Below, piece after piece: positions 32,603 through 40,658 of a stretch of DNA of 64,000 nt. The position numbers and the translations under genes are program-made. Each line of letters begins with the position of its first letter. The stretch's first letter is position 1. The DNA is from a virus. A model generated the notes under the pieces. The model was not told the origin of the DNA, did not search any database, and saw only the letters and a list, made by a program, of their open reading frames with translations. The stretch spans positions 206,303 to 270,302 of the IMG/VR virus record IMGVR_UViG_3300024239_000011. One strand, written 5' to 3'.

Positions 32603-32635
32603 GATATAGTGATCGTTGTTCAGTAGAGGGTGTCA
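32575..32635 (+). repeat. 14-bp perfect inverted repeat spanning promoter and ribosome site
   Basis: TGACACCCTCTACT (32575-32588) and AGTAGAGGGTGTCA (32622-32635) are exact complements. The left arm covers the -35 box. The right arm contains the AGAGGG ribosome site and the first base of the start codon. This looks like a paired operator rather than an RNA hairpin, because the left arm lies upstream of the predicted transcript start. Confidence 0.7.
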
Positions 32636-33075
32636 TGAGCAACAAACCCGCAATCGGTATTTTCGTCTGGATGGCGTTTGGCACCAAACTCATCAAAAGC
32701 CGATTGTTCTGGGTCGCTATGTGGGCGATCTGGCTGGTATTGTTCCCATGGGCTACCTCACCAAACCCAAACCAAGGTCCAGTACAGATTGTATGGGTGA
32801 TCATATCGATCATCATTCTGCCCACCGTGTTCTATATCATTCAAGCGATTCTCTCGAACATCATCGTGAAAATTCTACTTTGGTTATGCGTAGGTTTCTG
32901 TTGGTTTTGGGCAGTAGTGTTTTGGTACAAAGGCTTCGATCCTATTCCGCCTTTGTTCCTTTCGTTAATTCCGTTGGCATTTATTGCCTGGAAGTTCACT
33001 CTTATTGTGATTTCTGGTGGAATTGCTACCTTAGCACTCGGAACGCGCTGGTCTTTCAGAAAAACTGAAGACTAA
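32635..33075 (+). CDS. Multi-pass inner membrane protein, 146 residues
   Basis: Four hydrophobic segments are visible: around residues 22-40 (FWVAMWAIWLVLFPWA), 48-70 (QIVWVIISIIILPTVFY), 76-97 (ILLWLCVGFCWFWAVVFW) and 102-130. Trp-rich. It has its own early-type promoter with an unusual operator. Possible roles are exclusion of other phages or modulation of the host membrane; no family recognised. Confidence 0.75.
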   Translation: MSNKPAIGIFVWMAFGTKLIKSRLFWVAMWAIWLVLFPWATSPNPNQGPVQIVWVIISIIILPTVFYIIQAILSNIIVKILLWLCVGFCWFWAVVFWYKGFDPIPPLFLSLIPLAFIAWKFTLIVISGGIATLALGTRWSFRKTED

Positions 33076-33960
33076 ACAACTTTTAGTTATTGCACCAGAT
33101 CGAGGTACCACCTTCCCTCCCATAAAAGAAGGAAGATGGTAACACGGATTTGCACCGAGTCTCAGTACCCGAACATCGAGGCTAGTGCTTTAAAACAGCA
33201 CGGTAGGCGGGTCGTCGTACTCCTACCATCCCCTCTCACCTTCACTCCGACCGGTGCCGATCAGGGACTTGTCGGTAATTCCTGACCGGGTGCCTGTTGT
33301 GGTTCATCACATATCAGGCTCTTTGCACCAAATAACCTAAGGTAATTGGATTTACATAGCTACACTCAGTAGCCGTGTCTATTTCAGTTCGATTGAACTG
33401 GGGTCCGCTTGGCGTGCCTTGCATTCCCTATCCCGCCGACTGCACTCGTGGTCTTGTTGATCCCACAAGCGGATTTCCAGCGGTTGTGCTACACTCACTC
33501 AATGTCTTCGTCGGCGGCTGTGTAGCCTATTGTCCGAAGCCAGGGGTACTGCGGGATCACAGTGGTTGAAATCCCTGTGTAGGTATATAATGCTGCGAGC
33601 AGCTACGCTAAATATGTGCATAGCTGTTCGCAGCTATATGACACCTTCCGGTGTCCTGCTTAACTGCCCAGACGGAAACCCTCACCATGCCCGGTGGGGG
33701 TTTCTTTATGTCTGGACATAACCGAGATAGGGTAAACCTATTGAGCCTGTGGACGTGCTGAGTAAAGAGCGGTGTTAACGGAGCCAAGAACGGGATGGGA
33801 TTATATCCCTGCGCCGAACCGCAGAAGTCCACAGCTTGGAAATTATATGCGGAATTTTTACCTAACCACATAAGATTTTACCTGAAAGAATCGAAAAGAC
33901 TCGTGCAGGTTGCCGTACACGAGTCTTAACGAATCTGTAGTGGTAGCCGCAATATAAAAA
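33076..33960. ncRNA. Candidate large structured noncoding RNA region
   Basis: 885 bases with no convincing protein gene on either strand but many stems. Examples: 17-bp stem 33592-33608/33618-33634 with one wobble and one mismatch; 12-bp stem 33675-33686/33693-33704 inside an outer pair CCAGAC/GTCTGG; 10-bp stem 33896-33905/33918-33927; GCTACAC/GTGTAGC (33488-33494/33520-33526); CAGTTC/GAACTG (33385-33400); CCGATCAGG/CCTGACCGG (33257-33289); an anticodon-like GTGCT-7 nt-AGCAC stem (33185-33201); and a long-range pair GATGGTA/TACCATC (33135-33230). On the minus strand one stem is capped by a GGAA (GNRA) loop (33640-33655). This resembles giant ornate phage RNAs such as GOLLD or ROOL; membership is not shown. 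Confidence 0.55.
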
Positions 33961-34203
33961 TTAGGTATGCCTGAGGATTTCCTTGCGGATGATCTTCGCA
34001 TCCACTTCAGGTCGTGACGCGATTTTCAGGCTTACCGACGAACCGTGGCACGTACATTCGGTGCCAGTGAATGACACAAATCCAGCCGCGATAACATGAC
34101 CGGGCATAGCATTTGCGATCAACGCATGTTCGATGTAGTTTGGGAAAACGATGGCAGCATCATTTAGACCATTGTCCATAATGACGTATTTGGCGTCTTT
34201 CAT
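33961..34203 (-). CDS. Hypothetical protein, 80 residues
   Basis: Last gene of the minus-strand early operon that starts at 36204. Begins MKDAKYVIMDNGLNDAAIVF and holds a TECTCHG Cys pair. The start overlaps the preceding stop. Function unknown. Confidence 0.6.
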   Translation of the reverse strand: MKDAKYVIMDNGLNDAAIVFPNYIEHALIANAMPGHVIAAGFVSFTGTECTCHGSSVSLKIASRPEVDAKIIRKEILRHT

Positions 34204-34820
34204 TACAATCCTCGTCTGGTAATGGTGTCGATGGCGCGTTGAAGCATTTCAGTTTCGGAATTGGTCAGAGTGGTGCCCAGTCGGGTACGGATTGATTCCA
34301 GTCCTTCAAGGGTTTCGTCCTTTCTGACTTTCGCGGCGGTTTCCTTTTCCTCTTGTTCTTTCTTCCGTGTTGCTTCGCGTGCTGCTTCGTCCGCTCTACG
34401 CTTGCGTTCTTTTTCTTCGTATTCCGCAGTAGCAATCGCGATCTCTTCGGTGGTCATAAGACGCCGATGACCATATGCATTTTGAAAGCGCCAGCCCAAA
34501 ACCAGCGGTGCAAGGTCGGCAAGGTCGTAGTTTTTGTTGGCGTGGTGTGCCTTGAGGAATTCGGTTTCCCCAAAACCATAAGAGTAGGTTTCCCACAGGG
34601 CATCCACTAGGAGAGCTTGCTTGCCCCAACCATACGGACGGCGAGCGTAGCCCACCAACGCACCATCGACGCGGATTTCCCACCGGGTGCGTTCCTTGGG
34701 ATGTCCATCGGGGTTTCCTTCCGATACCCACTGATGGCGCCAGCGTTCGATCTGCGTAAATTCGACCGTGCTGCCGTCGATCATGAAACTGACGGTTTTG
34801 GATTTCGGCTTAGTAGGCAT
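34203..34820 (-). CDS. Hypothetical protein with C-terminal coiled coil, 205 residues
   Basis: N-terminal mixed domain with Trp-rich strands (SFMIDGSTVEFTQIERWRHQ), then a long Lys/Glu/Arg coiled coil (YEEKERKRRADEAAREATRK) and a short helical end. The ATG at 34820 (MPTKPKSKT) is chosen because the region before it belongs to the previous gene. Unknown function. Confidence 0.65.
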   Translation of the reverse strand: MPTKPKSKTVSFMIDGSTVEFTQIERWRHQWVSEGNPDGHPKERTRWEIRVDGALVGYARRPYGWGKQALLVDALWETYSYGFGETEFLKAHHANKNYDLADLAPLVLGWRFQNAYGHRRLMTTEEIAIATAEYEEKERKRRADEAAREATRKKEQEEKETAAKVRKDETLEGLESIRTRLGTTLTNSETEMLQRAIDTITRRGL

Positions 34821-35163
34821 TCGGGTCACCCCATAAATCTTTAAGGTAATAGTCTTGATCCACACACCTTGCGCGCAATGCCATGCAATGTTCGGCAAGC
34901 AAGCTCGGTAGGTTGTCCTTGAAAGTTCCTTCAAAAATCATAGGACGCCCTTCGTGTGACACATCTTTATAGTGTTTTACCGGTGACATATGGGCGAACA
35001 CGATCTTATTTTGAGCAAGGTAAATCCGGTAGACTTTTTCATCGCATTGCATGCGGCACTCGAAGCCCGTAATGTTTCCAGTCTCGATTAATTCGAAGCC
35101 GTGTTTGCACGATGTTACGTGAACATCGGCGTGGGGTTCTAATGGGACGAACGAGACGGACAT
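34810..35163 (-). CDS. Hypothetical protein, 117 residues
   Basis: Begins MSVSFVPLEPHADVHVTSCK; five Cys scattered. Overlaps the next gene by 11 bases. No family recognised; belongs to the early operon. Confidence 0.6.
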   Translation of the reverse strand: MSVSFVPLEPHADVHVTSCKHGFELIETGNITGFECRMQCDEKVYRIYLAQNKIVFAHMSPVKHYKDVSHEGRPMIFEGTFKDNLPSLLAEHCMALRARCVDQDYYLKDLWGDPNAY

Positions 35164-35178
35164 TTGAATGACCTATGC

Positions 35179-35655
35179 CTACTTGCACATGGGGCAACGG
35201 ATGTAACGCCGTGCCCGATGCGAATGGTTAACCTCGGGATTGGGGACACGTTCGCTACCCTTGCATGTGTCGCAGAACGCTAAATGCTCCGGATGACATA
35301 GAATGGTGTCACCCCGCCATTTAACCTGAACAATCCCGCTGTCTTCGATCATAACGACCGTGCCTTTATGATCGTAATACCCTTCGGCGTTGCTCCGCGC
35401 AATGCGAACTTTCTGCCCAACCCAGAATTTCTTAGACAAAGTGATGGTATTGAGGTCGAAGATGAATACAACTCCTAGCGGAAGCTTGGACTTGTAATGG
35501 TACACGGCATGGTCGAAGGTCAGCTTGTTCGGAAAATAGATGCTACATTCATCAACCTCGATTTCCGCACCGTCGCGCTCTCGTATCATGGTTGCCAGTT
35601 TTTCGGCGTTCGCCGGGGTGTTCACCTTGAAAAATTTGTGGAAGCGGATCATCAT
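35179..35655 (-). CDS. Hypothetical protein with zinc-knuckle-like C-terminus, 158 residues
   Basis: C-terminal Cys pairs CDTCKG and CPMC, about 25 residues apart, could bind one zinc, and the segment before them (VGQKVRIARSNAEGYYDHKG) resembles a KOW/SH3-like strand set. Start overlaps the upstream stop. Possibly nucleic-acid binding. Confidence 0.6.
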   Translation of the reverse strand: MMIRFHKFFKVNTPANAEKLATMIRERDGAEIEVDECSIYFPNKLTFDHAVYHYKSKLPLGVVFIFDLNTITLSKKFWVGQKVRIARSNAEGYYDHKGTVVMIEDSGIVQVKWRGDTILCHPEHLAFCDTCKGSERVPNPEVNHSHRARRYIRCPMCK

Positions 35656-35942
35656 GCCACCGTATTGATGGTGATCGGCATACCGTGGCAGACCCGGCGT
35701 AACGCACCTTTACGTGCAGCGCGGACAGCATCGATAGCCATGCGCCATTCAACACGGTTAATTGTTGAATCAAGGTCATCGGTCTGGAATGCTACTGCGC
35801 GACTTGAACCTTGCCACTCCATATGGACATGGAATTTCTTTTCGGTACCTGCGGTGATCATGGTCGTACTGCGACCAACCGTAATGGTAAAGCCTTTGAT
35901 GCTATTCTCTTCGAGCAGGGCGAGTGCAGTATCGAGTTCCAT
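35652..35942 (-). CDS. Hypothetical protein, 96 residues
   Basis: Begins MELDTALALLEENSIKGFTI and ends with a basic helix (IDAVRAARKGALRRV). Coupled to the following gene. No family recognised. Confidence 0.6.
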   Translation of the reverse strand: MELDTALALLEENSIKGFTITVGRSTTMITAGTEKKFHVHMEWQGSSRAVAFQTDDLDSTINRVEWRMAIDAVRAARKGALRRVCHGMPITINTVA

Positions 35943-35949
35943 ATCAGCC

Positions 35950-36204
35950 TCACAATTTCACATGGATGATGTGACGTTTACCATCCCACTGGTTGGTCAG
36001 GAAATTCTTCAGCGCAGTTTCCCGCTTGGGAAGAGACATGCGAAAGGATTCGTTGATCGCCCCGCGTTTCCGGCGCCCATAGAAAGTCACTTCGGTGTAA
36101 TTGGAGAAATCGTATACCCGCCCGTCGCTGAACCACGCAGTCCCGGACACGGGTTTGCCATTGGTGGTAACCGAGGTGACTTGGCATTTGGTGATGGTCA
36201 GCAT
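35950..36204 (-). CDS. Hypothetical basic protein, 84 residues
   Basis: First gene of the operon. ATG at 36204 (MLTITKCQVTSVTTNGKPVS) has an AGGAG ribosome site seven bases away; a longer frame from 36255 would start inside the promoter. A basic patch FYGRRKRGAINESF suggests nucleic acid or polymerase contact. Confidence 0.65.
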   Translation of the reverse strand: MLTITKCQVTSVTTNGKPVSGTAWFSDGRVYDFSNYTEVTFYGRRKRGAINESFRMSLPKRETALKNFLTNQWDGKRHIIHVKL

Positions 36205-36226
36205 GGATGGCTCCTGATTTGAACCA

Positions 36227-36255
36227 ATAGTACCAGCCCAATCCCAAGTTGTCAA
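36227..36255 (-). promoter_or_regulatory. Strong sigma-70-type promoter of the early operon
   Basis: Minus strand TTGACA (36255-36250) and TACTAT (36232-36227), spacer 17. It serves six genes and may continue into the structured RNA region. Confidence 0.85.
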
Positions 36256-36273
36256 TCTGGGCCAAAAGAAAAC

Positions 36274-36291
36274 GGGCTGCCGAAGCAGCCC
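36274..36291 (-). terminator. Rho-independent terminator with UUCG loop
   Basis: Minus strand GGGCTGC-TTCG-GCAGCCC followed by GTTTTCTTTT. It ends the gene at 36298-37092 and insulates the next promoter. Confidence 0.9.
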
Positions 36292-36297
36292 TATGGT

Positions 36298-37092
36298 TTA
36301 GATTACGGAAGATCGTGCGGTTCGTGCTGACTGATGATGGGATGCCCCGCCGTAGGGGTTTGCCATTTCCATGTACTTCAGAAGGTATTGCTCGGGTGCT
36401 ACACGGAAATCGATCATCCATGGGGTGTCACCGCGTGGCATCTTTCCGGGTTTCTGGTGCAGGATGGCGATTTTCCACGTGGTGTCTTTAGCAATATCAA
36501 CACCAGGGACAACAATCCGGTTCTGGGTGTACGGGGTTTTGATTAGCGACCGGCGCTGTGCTTCATCGTATTCGATTTCCAGCAGACGACGCGGAATTTG
36601 GATGTGGCGCTTGCGCGTTTCATCCAGACTTTCCAAGAACTCATATGAACCGCTACCCTTGACCTGAATGCGGGCAGAGTTGCCATAGAATTTCAGGATT
36701 TCCGCAACCAGCGCCCGACGCACTTCGCGATGCACTGACATCGGGATGGAGATTACGCTTTCGACCAGCATGAGGATTTGCTTGTCGGTGGCGAAAAGCC
36801 CGTCCCGATGCGTCTGAAGGCTCTCGGGAAGCTCGACCTTCTCCTTGGTGCCAGTCACTACCTTCCGCACGTCAAAGCCCTCTTGGATCGCGGTACCGAG
36901 GGTGTTGATGGTCTGATCCGTGATGGTAGCCAAGAGCTTGGGATCGCGACGGAGCATCCGCATCAATTCCGTGTTCAGGGCGTTGTACAGGACAAGTTCC
37001 TGACCCATAATTGTGCGCACACGGGTCTTATCATGGTATGCAAGCTCTACCGTGTATTGCTGATTTGTTGTTTTCTTATCAATTCTGGTCAT
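36298..37092 (-). CDS. Hypothetical protein, 264 residues
   Basis: A sizeable, well-formed protein that I cannot place. The front reads QYTVELAYHDKTRVRTIMGQ, LVLYNALNTELMRMLRRDP; the middle is helical; the C-terminal third has strand-like PGVDIAKDTTWKIAILHQ and WMIDFRVAPEQYLLKYME. Divergent from the ADP-ribosyltransferase-like gene and insulated by its own terminator, so probably a single-gene unit. Confidence 0.7.
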   Translation of the reverse strand: MTRIDKKTTNQQYTVELAYHDKTRVRTIMGQELVLYNALNTELMRMLRRDPKLLATITDQTINTLGTAIQEGFDVRKVVTGTKEKVELPESLQTHRDGLFATDKQILMLVESVISIPMSVHREVRRALVAEILKFYGNSARIQVKGSGSYEFLESLDETRKRHIQIPRRLLEIEYDEAQRRSLIKTPYTQNRIVVPGVDIAKDTTWKIAILHQKPGKMPRGDTPWMIDFRVAPEQYLLKYMEMANPYGGASHHQSARTARSSVI

Positions 37093-37132
37093 AGTAACTC
37101 CTTTGTACCCGAAACTCGGATAGAAACATCGC

Positions 37133-37143
37133 TGATAAATATT
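37133..37143 (+). promoter_or_regulatory. Possible late promoter for the ADP-ribosyltransferase-like gene
   Basis: TGATAAATATT located 33 bases before the start at 37177; TAAATA core with a non-standard last base. Confidence 0.4.
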
Positions 37144-37176
37144 TTCAGGATCGTTCTATTTATTTTTCGAGGCAGG

Positions 37177-37878
37177 ATGCGGTACCAAGAACTATTCGAA
37201 TGGAGTACGGATGTCCTAGCGTCAGTTAACAATAAGCCGGGATTTCAGGTATGGTTTGGGGAGTCGAAGGTCGTTGATCGCGACGGTTTACCGCTCCCTG
37301 TATTTCACTACACCTCTGCACAGTTCGAGGTTTCGAATTTTCACCCATTCAGTCACTTCGGGTCGGACAAAGCCGCCATGGCGATTTGGCAGCATCGCTA
37401 CGACTTGGGGGACAAGCCGGGTCGGATACGACAGAAGACGCTTAATCGGATTACCCAGAACCCAGATGCTTTTTATTGGAAGAATGATGGTCGTCATGGG
37501 CGGGATGATGTCCAACATCGCACCATCCCGGTGTTCTTGAGGATCGAGAAGCCGTTACGAATCGAAGATCACGGTGACGCTCACCGCCCTGAAGTTTTCC
37601 TACACATACTGAGGGATTTGGGGCTTTATGAGCCGGATTTCGATGAACTACACCGTTTAGCAAAGAAGCGGCGTTTACCGGATAATTTTGGTACTGGTTT
37701 GAGCCGTCTGCTCCACGTGTATTCTGATGAGAAAATGAACTCCATTATTCTCGATGTGATGCGCAATGCCGGGTACGATGGGTTCGTTTACAAGAATCTT
37801 AAAGAACACAAGGGTAGTCGGAGTTGGATTATTCTTGACCCATACCAAGTCCGCTCGGTGTTTGAATTCCTTGGATAA
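37177..37878 (+). CDS. ADP-ribosyltransferase-like protein (ART-PolyVal type)
   Basis: 233 residues. The segment FQVWFGESKVVDRDGLPLPV then FHYTSAQFEVSNF followed by FGSDKAAM is the typical opening of phage PolyVal-type ADP-ribosyltransferase domains (WFG.SKVVD..G.PL..YH.T), with H-Y-T at the NAD+ pocket. The end GYDGFVYKNLKEHKGSRSWI then LDPYQVRSV matches the closing segment of the fold. Such proteins are often carried in the virion and modify host targets with NAD+. The ATG at 37177 follows GAGGCAGG. A longer frame from 36778 only shadows the opposite gene. Confidence 0.75.
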   Translation: MRYQELFEWSTDVLASVNNKPGFQVWFGESKVVDRDGLPLPVFHYTSAQFEVSNFHPFSHFGSDKAAMAIWQHRYDLGDKPGRIRQKTLNRITQNPDAFYWKNDGRHGRDDVQHRTIPVFLRIEKPLRIEDHGDAHRPEVFLHILRDLGLYEPDFDELHRLAKKRRLPDNFGTGLSRLLHVYSDEKMNSIILDVMRNAGYDGFVYKNLKEHKGSRSWIILDPYQVRSVFEFLG

Positions 37879-37911
37879 TAGGTGATTTGGGACATCCAAA
37901 TGGTTCTGAGA

Positions 37912-37920
37912 GATAAATAC
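37912..37920 (+). promoter_or_regulatory. Late promoter motif upstream of the HNH gene
   Basis: GATAAATAC, 27 bases before the start at 37947. Confidence 0.45.
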
Positions 37921-37946
37921 TCACATAATAAGTGAGTGGAACCAAA

Positions 37947-38750
37947 ATGGATTATGAACGCATATATGACAATTTGATGGTTAGGGCGTCGAGCCGTGTA
38001 TTAGATGGTTATGTTGAAAAACATCATATCATTCCACGATGTGTCGGTGGTTTAGATGATAATACGAACTACGCAATATTGACTCCAGAAGAGCATTATC
38101 TGGCGCATCTTTTGTTGGTGAAAATGCCGCGTTATAAAGGGCATTCCAAATACAATAAGCTGGTATATGCCGCCAACATGCTCACCGTTGGGGGAAGTCG
38201 TAATAACAAATCTTATGGATGGTTAAAACGCAAGTTGGGCGCGTTGGTGCGCGAAAACAATTTAGGTAGAAAGCAAAGTGAAGAAACTATTGAGAAACGG
38301 GTAAGTAAAACGCGCGGACAGAAACGAACTGACGAAACCCGTCAACGCATTCGTGATGCGTTGACTGGGCGAACACGACCCGAATTTTCGGAAGAATGGA
38401 TCGCAAAACTACGTCAGGCGAATACCGGTGAAAACAACAATATGTTCGGTAAGAAACATAGTGATGAAAGTCGTCGCAAGATGTCCGAAAGTAAAAAGGG
38501 CAAACATCTATGGACTGATGATCAAAAACGTGAAATTGGAGAACGCATGCGCGGTCGTGTTGATACCGAAGAAACAAAGAGGAAGAAGTCTACTGCGATT
38601 AAGTCATCATGGGAAGATAATGATGAACGCAAAAAACAGTTAAGCGAAAAAATGCGCGGTCGTGTTCTTTCAGAAGAAACCAAAAAGAAATTATCTGATG
38701 CTGCTAAGCGGCGTTGGCAGAAAATAAAGGAAAACGCCAATGAATTCTAA
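37947..38750 (+). CDS. HNH homing endonuclease with NUMOD3-type repeats
   Basis: HNH core: VEKHHIIPRCVGGLDDNTNY then ILTPEEHYLAHLLL near the N-terminus. The C-terminal two thirds hold several NUMOD3-like DNA-binding units (GRKQSEETIEKR, GKKHSDESRRKMSESKKGK, GRVDTEETKRKK, GRVLSEETKKKLSDAAKRRW). A free-standing homing gene inserted before the PD-(D/E)XK gene, which it overlaps by 11 bases. A GTG at 37932 is the alternative start. Confidence 0.9.
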   Translation: MDYERIYDNLMVRASSRVLDGYVEKHHIIPRCVGGLDDNTNYAILTPEEHYLAHLLLVKMPRYKGHSKYNKLVYAANMLTVGGSRNNKSYGWLKRKLGALVRENNLGRKQSEETIEKRVSKTRGQKRTDETRQRIRDALTGRTRPEFSEEWIAKLRQANTGENNNMFGKKHSDESRRKMSESKKGKHLWTDDQKREIGERMRGRVDTEETKRKKSTAIKSSWEDNDERKKQLSEKMRGRVLSEETKKKLSDAAKRRWQKIKENANEF

Positions 38751-39237
38751 AAACAAAGGTAATACGTTCGAGCGTAAGATTGCCAATTTGTTTTCGAAAC
38801 GGTTTGCTGAGAAAACTGGTATTGCCCAAGCGTTCAGACGTAATATCGATTCTGGTAGTTTTTTTGGCGGTTCAAATCAAAAACGAACGGAAACGCATAA
38901 TACTGAGAACGCAGTATTTGGTGATATTAATTGCCCGAGTAATTTTAACTATTCGCTTGAATGCAAGCATTACAAAGCTGGTCCCTCATTTGCCAATCTC
39001 ATGAAGCAAAATTGTAAGGATTGGGATGGGTGGATTAGTCAAGCCGAACAGGATAGTAAAAATTCTGGAAAGAAAATGGCTATCATCGTCAAATATAACA
39101 ATGTTGAGGAAGTAGTCATTCTGTCGGAACCGGTCCCGGATTGCTACAATATGCCGTACAAGGCTTATTTTGTGGCGCCGTTGGTAGATTTTCTTAAAAT
39201 GGACGACAGTGTGTTCTTTCCAGAAACGGTGGATTGA
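38740..39237 (+). CDS. PD-(D/E)XK nuclease, Holliday-junction-resolvase-like
   Basis: 165 residues. KGNTFERKIANLFSKRF at the start, FGDINCPSNFNYSLECKHYK in the middle (D...ECK, the catalytic Asp, Glu and Lys) and MAIIVKYNNVEEVVI later. This order matches phage resolvase/RecU-like nucleases. In T4 this task is done by gp49, an unrelated fold, so this could be the resolving enzyme here. Confidence 0.7.
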   Translation: MNSKNKGNTFERKIANLFSKRFAEKTGIAQAFRRNIDSGSFFGGSNQKRTETHNTENAVFGDINCPSNFNYSLECKHYKAGPSFANLMKQNCKDWDGWISQAEQDSKNSGKKMAIIVKYNNVEEVVILSEPVPDCYNMPYKAYFVAPLVDFLKMDDSVFFPETVD

Positions 39238-39899
39238 TGGTAGAGCGGTTGGAGCCTCGGGAAATTCTACGGCGGTTTGGCTCGCCGGAATATAAGCAGC
39301 AACGGCAGCGCAAGATGTCGAACTACCAGAACGTGGTGTTCGATAATTGCGAACGGATTTTCGGAAAGTACCATTCTTGGGTGCGGTACTCTGAAATGCT
39401 GTTATGGCTCCAACCCAAAGATCGCGGGCTGTTATACGTCCACCCACAGGTTTTCCCGTTTGATGGGCGCCTGGGGGTGGTTGTTTCGGAAATTCTCCGG
39501 TACACCTCAATCAAGCTTCAGAAGAATGGGTCTGATTTGGTCAAGGGAAGTGAGGTAATCCGGGGCGGTGAACACATCATCGACGTGGAACGGCAGATGG
39601 ATGACGCGGATCACCTACAAATAAGCTGTCGCCTCCCGTTTAGCTCTTACCATATGGCGGGAATGGTTGACGACAAAGCGTGTCATTTTGTCAACCTGAC
39701 TAACATGAACCTTCCGGCGCGGGGATCAAGTAACGGACCATACCCATCGGTTTGTGCAATTTTCCTGAAACAAGAGGACGCCGGGAAATACCGTGATTGG
39801 TTGGTCAACCTGATCCATTCCAATCCAGAATATTTCTCGTGGGAAGGGTCGAACCTATATTTCAGTCCACTCTATCCAGAATTCCCGAAGGATTTTTGA
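39237..39899 (+). CDS. Hypothetical protein, 220 residues
   Basis: Starts in a TGATG overlap with the nuclease gene. Trp/Tyr-rich with no motif I recognise (begins MVERLEPREILRRFGSPEYK). Probably co-expressed with the nuclease. Confidence 0.65.
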   Translation: MVERLEPREILRRFGSPEYKQQRQRKMSNYQNVVFDNCERIFGKYHSWVRYSEMLLWLQPKDRGLLYVHPQVFPFDGRLGVVVSEILRYTSIKLQKNGSDLVKGSEVIRGGEHIIDVERQMDDADHLQISCRLPFSSYHMAGMVDDKACHFVNLTNMNLPARGSSNGPYPSVCAIFLKQEDAGKYRDWLVNLIHSNPEYFSWEGSNLYFSPLYPEFPKDF

Positions 39900-40045
39900 T
39901 GTCAACCGATAATTATTGTATGACCAAACAAGAAATTCTCAAGGCGTTACTGGAAGGTATCAAAAAGAAACCCGATCCTCCACCTGAAATTGATCCGGAA
40001 GTTAAACAGTTTTTCGAGGACAGCCGATCTGAACCACCTGATTAG
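39899..40045 (+). CDS. Small protein with C-terminal DPxVxxFF motif, 48 residues
   Basis: Helix TKQEILKALLEGIKKK, a Pro-rich hinge and the ending EIDPEVKQFFEDSRSEP. The ending resembles those of the small proteins at 48285-48494 (SDPQVKAFFDDLRQ) and 48491-48712 (PDPQVVDFFEQNK). Starts on the preceding stop (TGATG). Overlaps the convergent gene by 44 bases. Confidence 0.55.
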   Translation: MSTDNYCMTKQEILKALLEGIKKKPDPPPEIDPEVKQFFEDSRSEPPD

Positions 40046-40256
40046 TTTTAATCTCGGACAGAGCGATGCGAGCTTTTTCAACCATCATTGAGCAGAAATC
40101 TGGGTCTTCAATTAGATCAAACCATTCATTTATTCTGTCTAATTTTGGTACGTTGATACTCCAACCGGCATCGGGATACCACATCATAGGTGATGAAAGA
40201 CCCTTATCGGATGCCAAAACTACCAACGTACCAGTATAGTCGCGTGCCACGATCAT
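40002..40256 (-). CDS. Hypothetical protein, 84 residues
   Basis: The ATG at 40256 with a GGGGG ribosome site (MIVARDYTGTLVVLASDKG) is preferred over a GTG at 40298. No family recognised. Confidence 0.5.
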   Translation of the reverse strand: MIVARDYTGTLVVLASDKGLSSPMMWYPDAGWSINVPKLDRINEWFDLIEDPDFCSMMVEKARIALSEIKTNQVVQIGCPRKTV

Positions 40257-40285
40257 AACGACCCCCAAAATTTGTTTTGGGCTAT

Positions 40286-40621
40286 TTATTCTTGCCACTT
40301 CAATCGGAGCATAGTCGCCTGACGCCGGTCTTTGCAGTAGATGCGGTACCGGTAATAGGTAAATTCACCCTTTATGACAGTGTTACGTGTTACGACAATT
40401 GGCGATGTGGTACCGACGTTTAGCCAATCGATCAAATCCCTGTCGAACGCATCATGCCGGTCTTCGTCAATGTCCACCGTGAACGATGTCCAAAGGAGGT
40501 AAACATTGGGAAGCGGGATTGGTTCGGACGGACCAATACCAAACACGCTTCTACCAATATTCTTTCGGTTAAGTTCAGTGATGTTCTGAAGATTAAACTG
40601 CACGAGTTTGTTGCCATTCAT
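40286..40621 (-). CDS. Hypothetical protein, 111 residues
   Basis: Begins MNGNKLVQFNLQNITELNRK; the end is basic (YRIYCKDRRQATMLRLKW). No family recognised. Located upstream of 40002-40256 on the same strand. Confidence 0.55.
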   Translation of the reverse strand: MNGNKLVQFNLQNITELNRKNIGRSVFGIGPSEPIPLPNVYLLWTSFTVDIDEDRHDAFDRDLIDWLNVGTTSPIVVTRNTVIKGEFTYYRYRIYCKDRRQATMLRLKWQE

Positions 40622-40658
40622 GTTCCCACATCAACAAGATTATATCCGCTGGTTTTTT

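Noticed and set aside
33135-33230. Possible type II tRNA
   Set aside because: A 7-bp acceptor-like pair and a 7-base anticodon-like loop exist, but there is no D arm, no proper T loop (GTTCRA) and no CCA position. Kept as part of the structured RNA region.
33608-33871. 87-codon minus-strand frame inside the structured region
   Set aside because: Composition is not protein-like and strong stems run through it.
33076-33960. Group I or group II intron
   Set aside because: I could not find the conserved P7 or domain V sequences, and there is no split gene around it.
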